Assembly (NCBI RefSeq): GCF_014133895.1
Contig: NC_050731.1
Span: 992,001-1,056,000, forward strand
Length of the DNA stretch: 64,000 nt
Reading direction: 5' to 3'
Origin: Torulaspora globosa
Lineage: Eukaryota > Ascomycota > Saccharomycetes > Saccharomycetales > Saccharomycetaceae
The notes beneath the pieces are model-generated. The model saw only the letters and a list, made by a program, of their open reading frames with translations. It searched no databases and was not told the DNA's origin. Both the position numbers and the translations under genes were made by a program. Positions 9,443-19,499 of this stretch are shown one piece after another (the stretch's first letter is position 1; every line of letters begins with the position of its first letter).

Positions 9443-12400
9443 TCACATTTTGCTAATGCAAGGATTACCATTCCCGGTAGCTGGAAAATGGGCGTTTAGT
9501 AACAGGTCGGGCCACACGTATTGGATGACGTCGAACATGTCATTGACATAGGTAACTGACAGTCCCAATTTAGTCTTAATCATCTCCAGTTCCAAATGTA
9601 GCCCGTCGTCGTCGACAAATGCTAAGATATCATTCGTCACTGCCTGAACAACATCAGGTCTGTTCGCGATCGGAATCAGTACTCTCTTCATGCCATACGT
9701 CTGAGCCCCCAGCAACTTCTCTTTTACACCACCTACAGGCAATATTTTGCCTCTTAATGTGATTTCACCGGTCATGCATAACAGTGGATCGACTGCTTTT
9801 CCTAGAGCCAGCGAGATTAATGCCAAGGTTATTGCCGTGCCTGCGCTGGGACCGTCCTTGGATACAGCACCCATGGGAACATGTAGATGGTACTCGCTGG
9901 CCAGAAAACTTTTGACCGCATCCAAATTAGCGCCAATGATAAGCCTCCTGTGAAGCATCGACTTCACCAGGCTACGTCCAATATCGATGGATTCCTGCAA
10001 GACACTGCCAAGGTTTCCTGTGGCTTTAATAACTGGGCCCTTAGAGTGCTCGACTGTGCCGGTGCGTATAACTTCAAAAACAAGCACGCTTCCTGTACCA
10101 TCACTGTTGTAGGATAGGCCATTTACAACGCCTTCCTTGTTAGCCATCCTGATATCGCTTAGAAGCTCAGTGGCAAGGGGATGCAGTGGAAATCCCAAGT
10201 ATTTAAAAAGCTCTCTTCTTGAAACGGTCTCATTTGGAGACTCGTTTCCCCCTTCCTCGACGTACTCGAGAATTTTACCTCTAACAATGGACGCAAGTCG
10301 TCTTTCTAAGCTACGTACACCAGATTCTCGAGTATATTCCTGGATCAGGGAGTCCCATGCTTCACTGGTCAAACTGAATGTCTTGTTATGCGCGCTCAAA
10401 CCATTCAGACGTATCTGCTTCGGTAGCAGAAATTTGGTGCCGATGTGAACCTTCTCCTCCGGAGTATATCCTGGGATCTCAATAACTTCCATGCGATCTA
10501 ACAAGGGTCTGGAAATCCCTTCGAGGTCGTTTGCTGTGCAAAAAAAAAGAACCTGCGATAGATCGACTGGAAATCCGATATAGTGGTCCATGAACGTACA
10601 ATTTTGCTCCGGATCCAACACCTCCAATAAGGCAGCACCAGGATCGCCATTAATTTTGTTCCCATAACCTGAGCCGCTTCCAGTAGTGCTTAAAACTTTA
10701 TCGATTTCATCTAGTAGTATCAAGGGATTCATAGAGCCACTCTTTCTCAAAGCATTAATGATCAAGCCACACATAGAGCCTACGTAGGTTCTGCGATGGC
10801 CTCTTATTTCAGCTTCATTATGCACACCTCCCAGCGAAACTCTCTGAAATTTCAGCTTCAGCATTTCTGCAATCGACTTAGCAATTGATGTTTTACCAAC
10901 CCCTGGCGGACCTACAAGCAAAAGAATTGGAGCCTTTCCCTGGGTCTCAAGACCTCCATCCGACTTGGCATTTGTATTTAGGTCCCTAACACACAAATAC
11001 TCCACCAGTCTTTTCTTTACTAGAGGTAGACCGTAATGATCCTCATCAAGTTTCCGACGTGCCTTTTCAAGGTCTAAATTCTGGCATTGCGAATATCTAC
11101 CAAAGGGAATATCGCAAATGACGTCAAAGTAGCTCCGCAGTACTTGATACTCGGCGCTTTGTGGGTTAGTTCTTCTGAACCTCTTAAAGTCCTTTCTTAA
11201 CGTTCTGATACCATCTTCATGAACTCCATATTTTTTTAGATTTTTGATAAAACTCTCCAGTTTTTCAATCTCGTCTTCATCGTCTTCATCGTTCTCTCCA
11301 GCATCTTCATTATTATCGTTCTCGTTATCTTCCTCGCGACTTCTGGAAGAAGAGCGGAGTACAGATCTCTGCGTTTGATGCTTTTTGACCTGATTGGAAA
11401 CCGGCAACAGCCTATTCTGCGCCTTAACATCTTCAATAAAGAACCTCAGCGACTTTAGCTGATTCGCAATAAGCCGTGATTTCTCCAGATTTGACGCTTC
11501 TGAGAAATACCTTTGAACATACTCCGTTGAGGAGTATAGAGTTTCGAAAATCTGGCGGAACTGTTCGACCATTCGACGGAACAGCTGCACTCTATCAAGC
11601 ATAAGTTGATTTTTTAGAAACTCAACTTTCTGCTTGGGTGTGGTAGGGAGCACAGCAACAGTCAAATCCATTAAGCTGCTCATTTGGCTCATGGTAGATG
11701 ACGGCGACTGCTCATTCGATTGTGACTTGAGCTCATTGATGAGGGCTGAAATAGTGGCCCAAGCTTTAGTGAACTGCGACTTGTCCAACTGAAAAAAGAG
11801 AGTATTTGATAGCGGCGAAAGTAATAATAAATGCTGCGAGGAGCCTCTTCTGCAAGATTTCTTGTATTTCCTCTTGAAGGAGACGATTGCATCATCAAGC
11901 TGTTGAAAAAGTCCGAAAAAGTCTGTGACCGCTTGCTGCTTTTGCTCATCTCTCATATTACTGGCCAAAGCTGTATCATCACAAACCAAGATATCACTTG
12001 TCCAAATGCTATTTCCAGAGTTCAGCAATGGCGTCTTGATGGTGGACCGTGCAAGTGCCTTGAACGATACAGTCACCATCCTCTCCTCTGTAAGCACTCC
12101 GACAATCTTGCAAACACAACCCACTGATATATTTTCACTTTGAGCTGGGATCAAACATAAGTACAGTGGATTAGTTGCATCATCGTGGCTGAACCTCTGT
12201 CCAAACTTTTCCAAGGACTTTATAGAATCGGGGCTGATATTGGCGGACTCCTTGTCGTAGTCTGTAGTCTCAGTCAAAAGGAAATGAGGCTGGTAGCGAT
12301 CACTGCTCTTGTAATAACCCAGTATTCGATCCCCGACAGCCCTTTCGAGGGCAATCTTGTAAATGAGGCCCGGTAACGGGACAACAGAGGGCGTCCCCTG

Positions 12401-12460
12401 AAGCGTCAAACACGGGAAATCGGTAAATATGGTAGTGCCAGTGCTCCTATTGAATAACAT
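9443..12460 (-). CDS. Peroxisomal Lon-type ATP-dependent protease (Pln), C-terminal SKM
   Basis: A 1005-residue protein from ATG 12460. An N-terminal Lon substrate-binding domain covers about residues 20-330. A charged linker with an acidic run (DENDEDDEDEIE-like, about 375-395) follows. The AAA+ module has Walker A GPPGVGKTS at 517-525 and Walker B LILLDEIDK. The C-terminal S16 protease domain has the catalytic Ser in KDGPSAG (S872) and the paired Lys in GGVKEK (K915), 43 residues apart as in E. coli Lon. The protein ends ISKM, a PTS1-type signal (S-K-L/M), and the N terminus does not look like a mitochondrial presequence. This fits the peroxisomal Lon known from Hansenula polymorpha and Penicillium, which degrades misfolded matrix proteins. 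S. cerevisiae has only mitochondrial Pim1, whose sequence around these motifs differs. Confidence 0.92.
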   Translation of the reverse strand: MLFNRSTGTTIFTDFPCLTLQGTPSVVPLPGLIYKIALERAVGDRILGYYKSSDRYQPHFLLTETTDYDKESANISPDSIKSLEKFGQRFSHDDATNPLYLCLIPAQSENISVGCVCKIVGVLTEERMVTVSFKALARSTIKTPLLNSGNSIWTSDILVCDDTALASNMRDEQKQQAVTDFFGLFQQLDDAIVSFKRKYKKSCRRGSSQHLLLLSPLSNTLFFQLDKSQFTKAWATISALINELKSQSNEQSPSSTMSQMSSLMDLTVAVLPTTPKQKVEFLKNQLMLDRVQLFRRMVEQFRQIFETLYSSTEYVQRYFSEASNLEKSRLIANQLKSLRFFIEDVKAQNRLLPVSNQVKKHQTQRSVLRSSSRSREEDNENDNNEDAGENDEDDEDEIEKLESFIKNLKKYGVHEDGIRTLRKDFKRFRRTNPQSAEYQVLRSYFDVICDIPFGRYSQCQNLDLEKARRKLDEDHYGLPLVKKRLVEYLCVRDLNTNAKSDGGLETQGKAPILLLVGPPGVGKTSIAKSIAEMLKLKFQRVSLGGVHNEAEIRGHRRTYVGSMCGLIINALRKSGSMNPLILLDEIDKVLSTTGSGSGYGNKINGDPGAALLEVLDPEQNCTFMDHYIGFPVDLSQVLFFCTANDLEGISRPLLDRMEVIEIPGYTPEEKVHIGTKFLLPKQIRLNGLSAHNKTFSLTSEAWDSLIQEYTRESGVRSLERRLASIVRGKILEYVEEGGNESPNETVSRRELFKYLGFPLHPLATELLSDIRMANKEGVVNGLSYNSDGTGSVLVFEVIRTGTVEHSKGPVIKATGNLGSVLQESIDIGRSLVKSMLHRRLIIGANLDAVKSFLASEYHLHVPMGAVSKDGPSAGTAITLALISLALGKAVDPLLCMTGEITLRGKILPVGGVKEKLLGAQTYGMKRVLIPIANRPDVVQAVTNDILAFVDDDGLHLELEMIKTKLGLSVTYVNDMFDVIQYVWPDLLLNAHFPATGNGNPCISKM

Positions 12461-14468
12461 ATCGAGCTTGGGATCTCCCCCATGTTTACAACTCTTGAGT
12501 CAGGTTGTATCAGCTTTTGTAGAACATACGGCTCACCCCGCGGCAGTAGTATTCTGAGATGCGAACCAGGAAGGATGACTGATAGAGAAAACAAGGCAAC
12601 AAGGTTGCATTTATCAGCATCAAGCAGATAATCAAGCATTTAAAGACCGTTTTTTTCGTTAGAATTTCATGCAACTGTTCTTGCGATTTATCGAGGGATC
12701 ATCCCGGCAGATATTATGCGAACAGAGTCTTGAGTCTTAGCTGTATAGATCAACTCTCAGGAGGAGACAAATCACAGCCTCTCCATCCACTTCCACCTCG
12801 CTGGGCACTCAACTCGTCAAGCATTTGCCCTTTCTGCTCTGGTTTGTGTGATCGCACACGTTTCACAGCAGAACCAGCTTTCAGGTTTCATCCCTTTTCC
12901 TTGTCTCCTGAGGAGCCTCTGATATGGGTAGCTCATGGCTTTTGTATGGTAGCTTTTTGTGGTCTTAGTAGCGTTCCTTTCTCTCGCTGCAAGCTGCACC
13001 ACCTTTCCACCTGGAGGCGTTAAACCTCATATCAGCTATCTATGCTGGAAAGTAACCTTGGATCGACAAACTACTTTGTAGAGGCACCCACTCTGGTTGA
13101 AAGATATCTTATGCTGTCGCGCTACCTCGGCGGCTAAATGTCTGTTTGCACGATACAAAATAACCGCCGAACCGACGTCGGTGAAACCTCCACAAACTCT
13201 TGAACTTCTAACCTTTCAAGCAAGCAGACAGTTGGGCATCGACATGTTATTCCTTTAATCATTATGGAGCTGATGAGGTGATAGCGCAAATGAACTTCAA
13301 TGATCGCTTTTCAATAGCCTTTGAGAGCTATGATGTCGGTGTGTAAGGCGTTGGAGTAGATGAGGTCATGGTATCACTTCTGTTCGGTTGGGTTGTTAAA
13401 TGCAATCGCCGAGTTGCTTTGTACTTGCTTCAGTGTGCTCATGTCGGACACTACGGCGGCTATCCGCGTCGAAGGGTTTTCTAGTCATGTCGATGAATTA
13501 CATGCCAACCACATTCGCTAATGGAAGAATACGATCAATTGCAAGATTTTAGTTGTAGATCTACGGTTTGCTTCCAACGTAGTAACAGCGGTTTGAGAGT
13601 GTCCAAAAAAGTAAGGAGCAAATACCAAGAAGCCTGCAAATTCCAATTCCGACTGTGACTTTGGTTGGAGGTTCTGACCGAGAAATGTCGGGGGTGCTAT
13701 CGAGCAGCGATAAGTTGAAATGGCTGTAACACGGACTATGGTATTTGATCATCCGCCCAACATGCAGCCCAACGATTCTGTCTGCTATCTAGCAAGAGAC
13801 TCTTTTCAATTAGCGGATGATCGAAAGGTTTTGGTGCAAGACAATCCCGCAGGCAACCTGGGATCTGTGTTCGCTCAGCGTCCTGCTCTGGCAGCTGTAG
13901 CATCAATATCCGACACTTCGCCGGCAGCAGAAAATAATTGGATACAATAAGGAATCGTCAAGAAGAGTTAGAAACTATCCCTGTTATGTTTATAAGCCGC
14001 AGGAGCGGCTAGATGATGGCAAATAACACGTCAACTCAATGGGCAACACCTTGTGCTGTCTCTCGCGTTTTTTCCGCTAAACAAAGAGCCTGCTCAACTA
14101 ATTACTGCTCCCAAGGCCGTCGATAACAAATAATGCGTTAACTACAGTGGACCAGACACTAGTTTTATGATAGGGATCTCGAGCTTTCGTTTTGGCGTCT
14201 TCATGCACTCCGCAGTCGTCGAACAATCAGGGGCAGGTGCAATGAAAAAAAAAAAATGGAAGAAATGGCAAAATTGCATTAACCTGCAAGGCATGAAAAC
14301 GCGTCGAAAGTCAAAGAAGAGCACGGAGTAGGATCCCTGAGAGTTCCAACGAGGCTTTGTTTGAGCTGAGCTGAAGTGAGACTGAAATAAAGTTCACGAG
14401 CTTTTCCGGCCAAAAGCCTAAAGGTCATCGCAAACACCAACTGAAAGACTAACAGTTAAAAAGATTAT
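12461..14468. other. 2-kb gene-free interval between Lon and CDC25
   Basis: No convincing gene is seen in 2008 bp. The longest ATG or near-ATG frames are under 100 codons, overlap one another on both strands and have atypical composition. Minor structure: a perfect 12-bp palindrome ACCGACGTCGGT (13171-13182), and a 10-bp inverted repeat GATCATCCGC/GCGGATGATC (13747-13756 and 13813-13822). An 11-base A run precedes the CDC25 leader near 14246. I found no tRNA boxes, centromere elements or LTR ends. As both flanking genes point away, it holds two divergent promoters; the remainder may be a decayed gene or an unrecognised non-coding RNA. Confidence 0.6.
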
Positions 14469-17400
14469 ATGATATCTGGTGCTGAAAGCAAGTGCGGCGA
14501 CTCTGCTTATTCAGAGACGACATACCCTCTGTGCAACGTGTCGCCGATAGCTATAGTGACAGCAATATATGATTACAGCGGTCGGAAGAAGAATCATTTG
14601 AGTTTTCAGCAGGGCGACACTATCTACGTTTTGGAAAAGCATGAATCCGGTTGGTGGGATGGCTTAGTGATTGAAGCGAACGGCAAAGTGAACAGGGGCT
14701 GGTTCCCTCAAAACTACTGCAGAGCGGCACATGCAGTTAGCTATAACCACTTAGCGTCCAAAATGAAAAGACGAGCATCGCAGATGAAGCCAAGCTACTC
14801 TACACAAACTTCGAGGCGTGGAAGTCTTCAGCATCAGCCCGCCTTTGCCCAACTCTCTCCCCAACAGAGAAAATCGAGTGTGTCAGCATCAAGCCCTCCA
14901 AGAAATAGCTTTTCTGCCCAGTTGCACAATCAAGGTCATATGGCAGCGCCTCAACATCGCCGATCCAATTCCCATTCACATTCCCCGACGGAGTCATCTT
15001 TTGGATCGATATCAGCCTCCCCTATGGGAGCAGGTTCACAAACACTTTCAAATCTCGGTGGAAATCCAACAAACTTGGGTGATCTTTCGCACCAACAGCG
15101 AAAGAGTTTAAGTGAAGCAAAATCTTTATCCAGCTCGGGACCCCCTTCAAGCTCAGGCTCGCGAATGGGTTCTAGATCGATGTCAGCGACAAGGACTGCA
15201 AAGAGCAAACACCTCCAGCAGCATGGACTGCACCAACAAATCAATGAGCATACTGGAGAGAAATTGACCATCCTGTCTTCGGAAGAAATCGAAATGATTT
15301 TCAATAGCATGCATACCGAAGTGCCCCCTGTATGGTCACCAGTCCCAACAGCAAATTCGGAAAAAGTTTTATATTACAACAAGCATTTTGATATTTACTG
15401 CAGTCAAATGCCTCTAGTTTCCAGTGCGTTTCTCGAGACGAGCAGCAGTTTAACGCTCAACGATCAACAGGTCGATCTATCTCCGCGAGACTTACAAAAC
15501 GCATCCAAACATAAGGACAAGACTTTCAAGCTGATGTCTTACTCGAATAGAAGCACCAATACGCCGTCAAAGCGTTCCTCATTATCTTCTGCATCCTGCA
15601 ACTACCCCTCACCCTCAACACACACGGAGCGGCGGAACAGTTCAACCTCGACTACTCACTCAAATTTTTATCGGGCTGTTTCTGAGAGTTCTAGTGTACA
15701 ACAACCACATTCGCGTGGAGTTCCCCAAAAGCATCATTCGGCACCAGTGGTAGGTGTCTCTTCTACATCTGCCTCGAAAAGAAAGCATCCACCACCCTCC
15801 CTGCAACCATGTCAGCATAAGCATACTAAGACGCAAGCAATTTTGGCAAAGCCGGATCTTTTCTATCATCATACAATGGATATAAAGCTATGGCCAGAAT
15901 TGCGTGATAGCACTCTTTATTATGCTAAGAGGGCTCATGAAATGCTAATTAAGAACAATCAACTGGAATTCGAAGCGCTATTCCAACTATCATCTACTTA
16001 TTGCACTTACACCCAAATTGCTTGCCGCCTTTCATATCCGCATATAAAAGAAAGTTGTCGCGTCAAGGAGGTTAAGCGATTGTTGAAAAGAATAATAGCA
16101 TCATTGGTAAAGATTGGTATCAACTCAAGCATATATTTCACATCATCACACAGGAGTTTGCACATTTGGAATACCACTCCCAGAGCATCAGAAGTGTCCG
16201 AAACTTCCATTGAGAATAATGATGACAGCGACTTTGGTGCGATAACTCGCTCAGGCACAGTGGGTGCGGCCACACTTACTTCCGAAGATATCGCCAAATC
16301 TCAAAACCTAGAGCATAGTGGGTCAATGGCGCAAAATGAGCGCAGTTTTTCATCTGATTACGGTTTTGTGCGAAACAAGTCCGCCACAACAACTAGAACA
16401 TCAGTGCCCAGCGAGAAGCATAACATCGATGGATTTGCTCCTGACTCAATGATGACAAGTCTGTATGAAAATTTGGATAATGAGTTTACTCAGTTCATCA
16501 AAACAATTCAACTGTTATATCACGTTTTGCAGACGTCCGTAACGGCTGGTGATTATATCCCTCAGCTCTTTCCTAGGTTTTTTCGAGGCTCGTTCAACGG
16601 TGGTTCTTGGAACAACCCTTTCAGCCAGTTCGACCCTGTTAATGATGGAATAAATGATACGGAAGACTCATCTAATAATGGCAGTTCAATCGGAGGTTTA
16701 CCACCAAAAATTGCTGAAGCTATAGCTGCTGCATCTGGCTGTCATGCCGCCTCTTATATTGATCTTCACTCTCAGGTTGTCAGTCCTCACGATGCTTTTC
16801 ACTCTAATCAGAAGGCTATTTTATGCCAGGGCTTTAACAGGCCTTCCCATCACAGGACATTTTCGAGATCAAGAGCTTCAAGGAAAATTCAATATCCGTT
16901 GAGCGAAAACACAGTCAACATGATGAAGAAAAGGTACTTCTCTATCTGCGAAAAGATAAGCAGCTTTGAACTGAATGAGGAGTCCTATCAAGACCCTGAA
17001 TTGACGAAGTCAAAGAAACGACAACTGGAGGTAACTTCACAAACATATGAGGAGGTCAGTTCCTGTATTCTACTCGAAGTCTTGGAGAATTTGGATTTGG
17101 GCATCTTTGTCAATCTGAGGACACTTATTGCGTCTAATAAGCATCTGGATGCTGAAAGTGAAGAGTTCTTGCGGCATGCGCTATCATCGATTTCTACTTT
17201 GCTTACAGAATTCTTTGACACTAAGCAGGCGTTCCATGACACTGTAATAAAGCTCATCATGTGTGCTCAACAACTCACTCTCTATGATCCCTATGTATTT
17301 TGCTCGATGAGACCTAATACACCGGTGGGGTATAACGAGCCTGGTATGAGCCCGTCCCAATCTCATTTCAACAAAATTGATAAGGCCGTTAGCGAACTTT

Positions 17401-19184
17401 ACAAGTTGTTAGTCGCCCAGGATGTCGAGTTCAACAACATGCAGTATCTGAGAACTTTTGATGAGTTTTCGGACGTGTGCTTGAAGTACACTGAGATTGC
17501 CAGTTTGTCTTGCACGATTACGGAGCAGTTGGTGGAAGAAAGGGAAAACTTGCTGAATTACGCTGCGAGGACCATGAGAAACGATCTAACTACCAAGCTA
17601 TTAAAGGGTGAGAGCGAAAAGTGGTTTGGAGACTATGACGTTTTCGAGCCTGAGGACAATGAACCATTCCATTCTTCAGATGATGAGTATCACAGCGATT
17701 ATAATACAAAGTCGGAAAATCTTGACAAAGACACACCCTGGTTTCTAGGTTCTGAGTTCGAGAAAACCTTAATCTACGATCAGCGCGGTCGAGTAAAGGG
17801 AGGAACTAAGAAAGCTCTTATTGAGCACTTAACTAGCCACGAAATAATTGATGCATGGTTTAACGTGACGATGCTGCTAACCTTCAGAAGCATGTTTACG
17901 ACACGGGAGTTTTTGTATTCCCTTGTGCATCGCTACAATTTGTATCCACCAGAAGGCCTGAGTTATGATGAATATAACCTTTGGGTTGAGAAGAAGCTAA
18001 ACCCCATCAAGTGTCGGGTTGTCAGCATATTAAAGTCCTTCTTTTCACAGTACTGGACACCTGCCTATTTTGAGCCGGGAATTTCAGCTACGCTAAATTT
18101 TGCACACATTGCAGTCAGCGAGAATATCCCTGGCGCTCAGGAACTTTTCCAGGATATTAAAGACAACCTTGCCTCCCATGGAAAGGGCGCTCCGAGCCAA
18201 ACGGATATAGGAACTTTCGGAGATCCGGTCGCTTCTGATGATAGCAGCGACAGTCACCGGCCGGTTTTAAGCGCGAGGTCTTCCTCGTCCAGCTTCTTAA
18301 AATTAAGAAGATACAAACTTCTGGACATTGATCCAAAAACCTACGCGGCACAGCTGACAATCATGGAGCATGCTCTTTACCTACGGATCACTGTTTTCGA
18401 ATGTTTGGACAGGGCATGGGGTATGAAGTATTGCGACATGGGGGGGTCTTCCAACATCGCCAATTTCATCGCTAGCGCAAATAATCTGACTAATTATGTG
18501 TCGCACGCGATTGTCCTGCAGACGGAGGTCAAAATACGCGCCTTACTTATTCAGTATTTTGTCAGTGTCGCAGAACATTGCCGTGAATTGAACAACTTCT
18601 CGTCGATGACAGCAATCGTTTCTGCATTGTGTTCTTCGCCGATCTACAGGCTTAAGAAGACCTGGCCACTGGTCAGCAGGGAGTGCACAAACGTTTTGAA
18701 GGAACTGAACAAGTTGATGGACTCAGCCAAGAACTTCATCCACTACAGAGAGCTGCTGCGATCTGTCAAAGATGTTGCGTGTGTCCCCTTCTTCGGTGTC
18801 TATTTGTCCGACCTGACTTTCACGTTCGGAGGAAACCCTGACTATTTGCACAATTCTAATGAAATCATCAACTTTAGCAAAAGGGGACGGATCGTGGACA
18901 TCGTCGAAGAGATCATGAGCTTCAAGAAAATCCACTACAAACTGAAAAGGTACGACGATATCCAAACAATCATCGAGGGCTCACTTGAGAATGTTCCGCA
19001 CATCGAAAAGCAGTATGAGCTTTCACTGCTCATCGAACCAAGAAGTGATGCTCAAAATCGTCCCACTGCAAATGATCCTCTGAAAGGATTCAAGTCCAGT
19101 GCGGCTCCCGACGACAGGAATAGTAGGCTACTTAAATTCGGGAAAAAACAGTCCTCAAGGCTCTTCGCTAAGCCTAACGACTAA
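14469..19184 (+). CDS. CDC25: Ras guanine-nucleotide exchange factor
   Basis: A 1571-residue protein (S. cerevisiae Cdc25 is 1589). An SH3 domain lies at about 28-85 (AIYDYSG, GWWDG and GWFPQNYC). A long Ser/Gln-rich disordered stretch (about 95-470) follows, then a conserved middle region. The RasGEF-N domain is at about 1105-1200 (GTKKALIEHLTSHE...LLTFRSMFTTREF) and the catalytic CDC25 homology domain at about 1280-1520, including the conserved NNFSSMTAIVSAL helix near 1374. It activates Ras1/2 at the membrane to drive adenylate cyclase and PKA in response to glucose. S. cerevisiae has the ohnologues CDC25 (next to IMH1) and SDC25 (next to BPT1). Here one gene precedes IMH1 while BPT1 lies farther down the same block, as expected for the unduplicated ancestor. 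Confidence 0.96.
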   Translation: MISGAESKCGDSAYSETTYPLCNVSPIAIVTAIYDYSGRKKNHLSFQQGDTIYVLEKHESGWWDGLVIEANGKVNRGWFPQNYCRAAHAVSYNHLASKMKRRASQMKPSYSTQTSRRGSLQHQPAFAQLSPQQRKSSVSASSPPRNSFSAQLHNQGHMAAPQHRRSNSHSHSPTESSFGSISASPMGAGSQTLSNLGGNPTNLGDLSHQQRKSLSEAKSLSSSGPPSSSGSRMGSRSMSATRTAKSKHLQQHGLHQQINEHTGEKLTILSSEEIEMIFNSMHTEVPPVWSPVPTANSEKVLYYNKHFDIYCSQMPLVSSAFLETSSSLTLNDQQVDLSPRDLQNASKHKDKTFKLMSYSNRSTNTPSKRSSLSSASCNYPSPSTHTERRNSSTSTTHSNFYRAVSESSSVQQPHSRGVPQKHHSAPVVGVSSTSASKRKHPPPSLQPCQHKHTKTQAILAKPDLFYHHTMDIKLWPELRDSTLYYAKRAHEMLIKNNQLEFEALFQLSSTYCTYTQIACRLSYPHIKESCRVKEVKRLLKRIIASLVKIGINSSIYFTSSHRSLHIWNTTPRASEVSETSIENNDDSDFGAITRSGTVGAATLTSEDIAKSQNLEHSGSMAQNERSFSSDYGFVRNKSATTTRTSVPSEKHNIDGFAPDSMMTSLYENLDNEFTQFIKTIQLLYHVLQTSVTAGDYIPQLFPRFFRGSFNGGSWNNPFSQFDPVNDGINDTEDSSNNGSSIGGLPPKIAEAIAAASGCHAASYIDLHSQVVSPHDAFHSNQKAILCQGFNRPSHHRTFSRSRASRKIQYPLSENTVNMMKKRYFSICEKISSFELNEESYQDPELTKSKKRQLEVTSQTYEEVSSCILLEVLENLDLGIFVNLRTLIASNKHLDAESEEFLRHALSSISTLLTEFFDTKQAFHDTVIKLIMCAQQLTLYDPYVFCSMRPNTPVGYNEPGMSPSQSHFNKIDKAVSELYKLLVAQDVEFNNMQYLRTFDEFSDVCLKYTEIASLSCTITEQLVEERENLLNYAARTMRNDLTTKLLKGESEKWFGDYDVFEPEDNEPFHSSDDEYHSDYNTKSENLDKDTPWFLGSEFEKTLIYDQRGRVKGGTKKALIEHLTSHEIIDAWFNVTMLLTFRSMFTTREFLYSLVHRYNLYPPEGLSYDEYNLWVEKKLNPIKCRVVSILKSFFSQYWTPAYFEPGISATLNFAHIAVSENIPGAQELFQDIKDNLASHGKGAPSQTDIGTFGDPVASDDSSDSHRPVLSARSSSSSFLKLRRYKLLDIDPKTYAAQLTIMEHALYLRITVFECLDRAWGMKYCDMGGSSNIANFIASANNLTNYVSHAIVLQTEVKIRALLIQYFVSVAEHCRELNNFSSMTAIVSALCSSPIYRLKKTWPLVSRECTNVLKELNKLMDSAKNFIHYRELLRSVKDVACVPFFGVYLSDLTFTFGGNPDYLHNSNEIINFSKRGRIVDIVEEIMSFKKIHYKLKRYDDIQTIIEGSLENVPHIEKQYELSLLIEPRSDAQNRPTANDPLKGFKSSAAPDDRNSRLLKFGKKQSSRLFAKPND

Positions 19185-19499
19185 CGCTGCATATTTATTA
19201 TTAAATATCAAAGGTCGAACCAGTTGAAATAAGCTTCCTCAAGCCACTAAAACCTCCGGCTATCAGTGGATGATTAATTTCAGCTATCGCAGTCTTGTCG
19301 TAAGCTTGAAGTCCATATGGTGGAGATATCCAGCGATCGCCGATCTTTCTTATATCGCTTTAACCGTTAAAGCATGTCTTTCTTGAGTCCGGGCTAAAAG
19401 AAGGCGCATTCGCGTACTCAAGGTGCTCAAGAACTAAAGACTGGGAGGACAAGATAGAGCACTGAATCTCCGATCTGTTCAGTGGAATGGTCAGAAACA
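19185..19499. promoter_or_regulatory. CDC25 3' flank and IMH1 promoter region
   Basis: This 315-bp tandem spacer holds no ORF or RNA gene. It starts with an A/T-rich stretch just after the CDC25 stop (TATTTATTATTAAATATC, 19190-19207), a likely polyadenylation region. I see no recognisable activator site. Confidence 0.45.

Noticed and set aside
12730..13023. 97-codon forward frame right of Lon
   Set aside because: It is rich in Cys, Ser and Pro with no family resemblance, and is overlapped by antisense frames; composition is that of random sequence.
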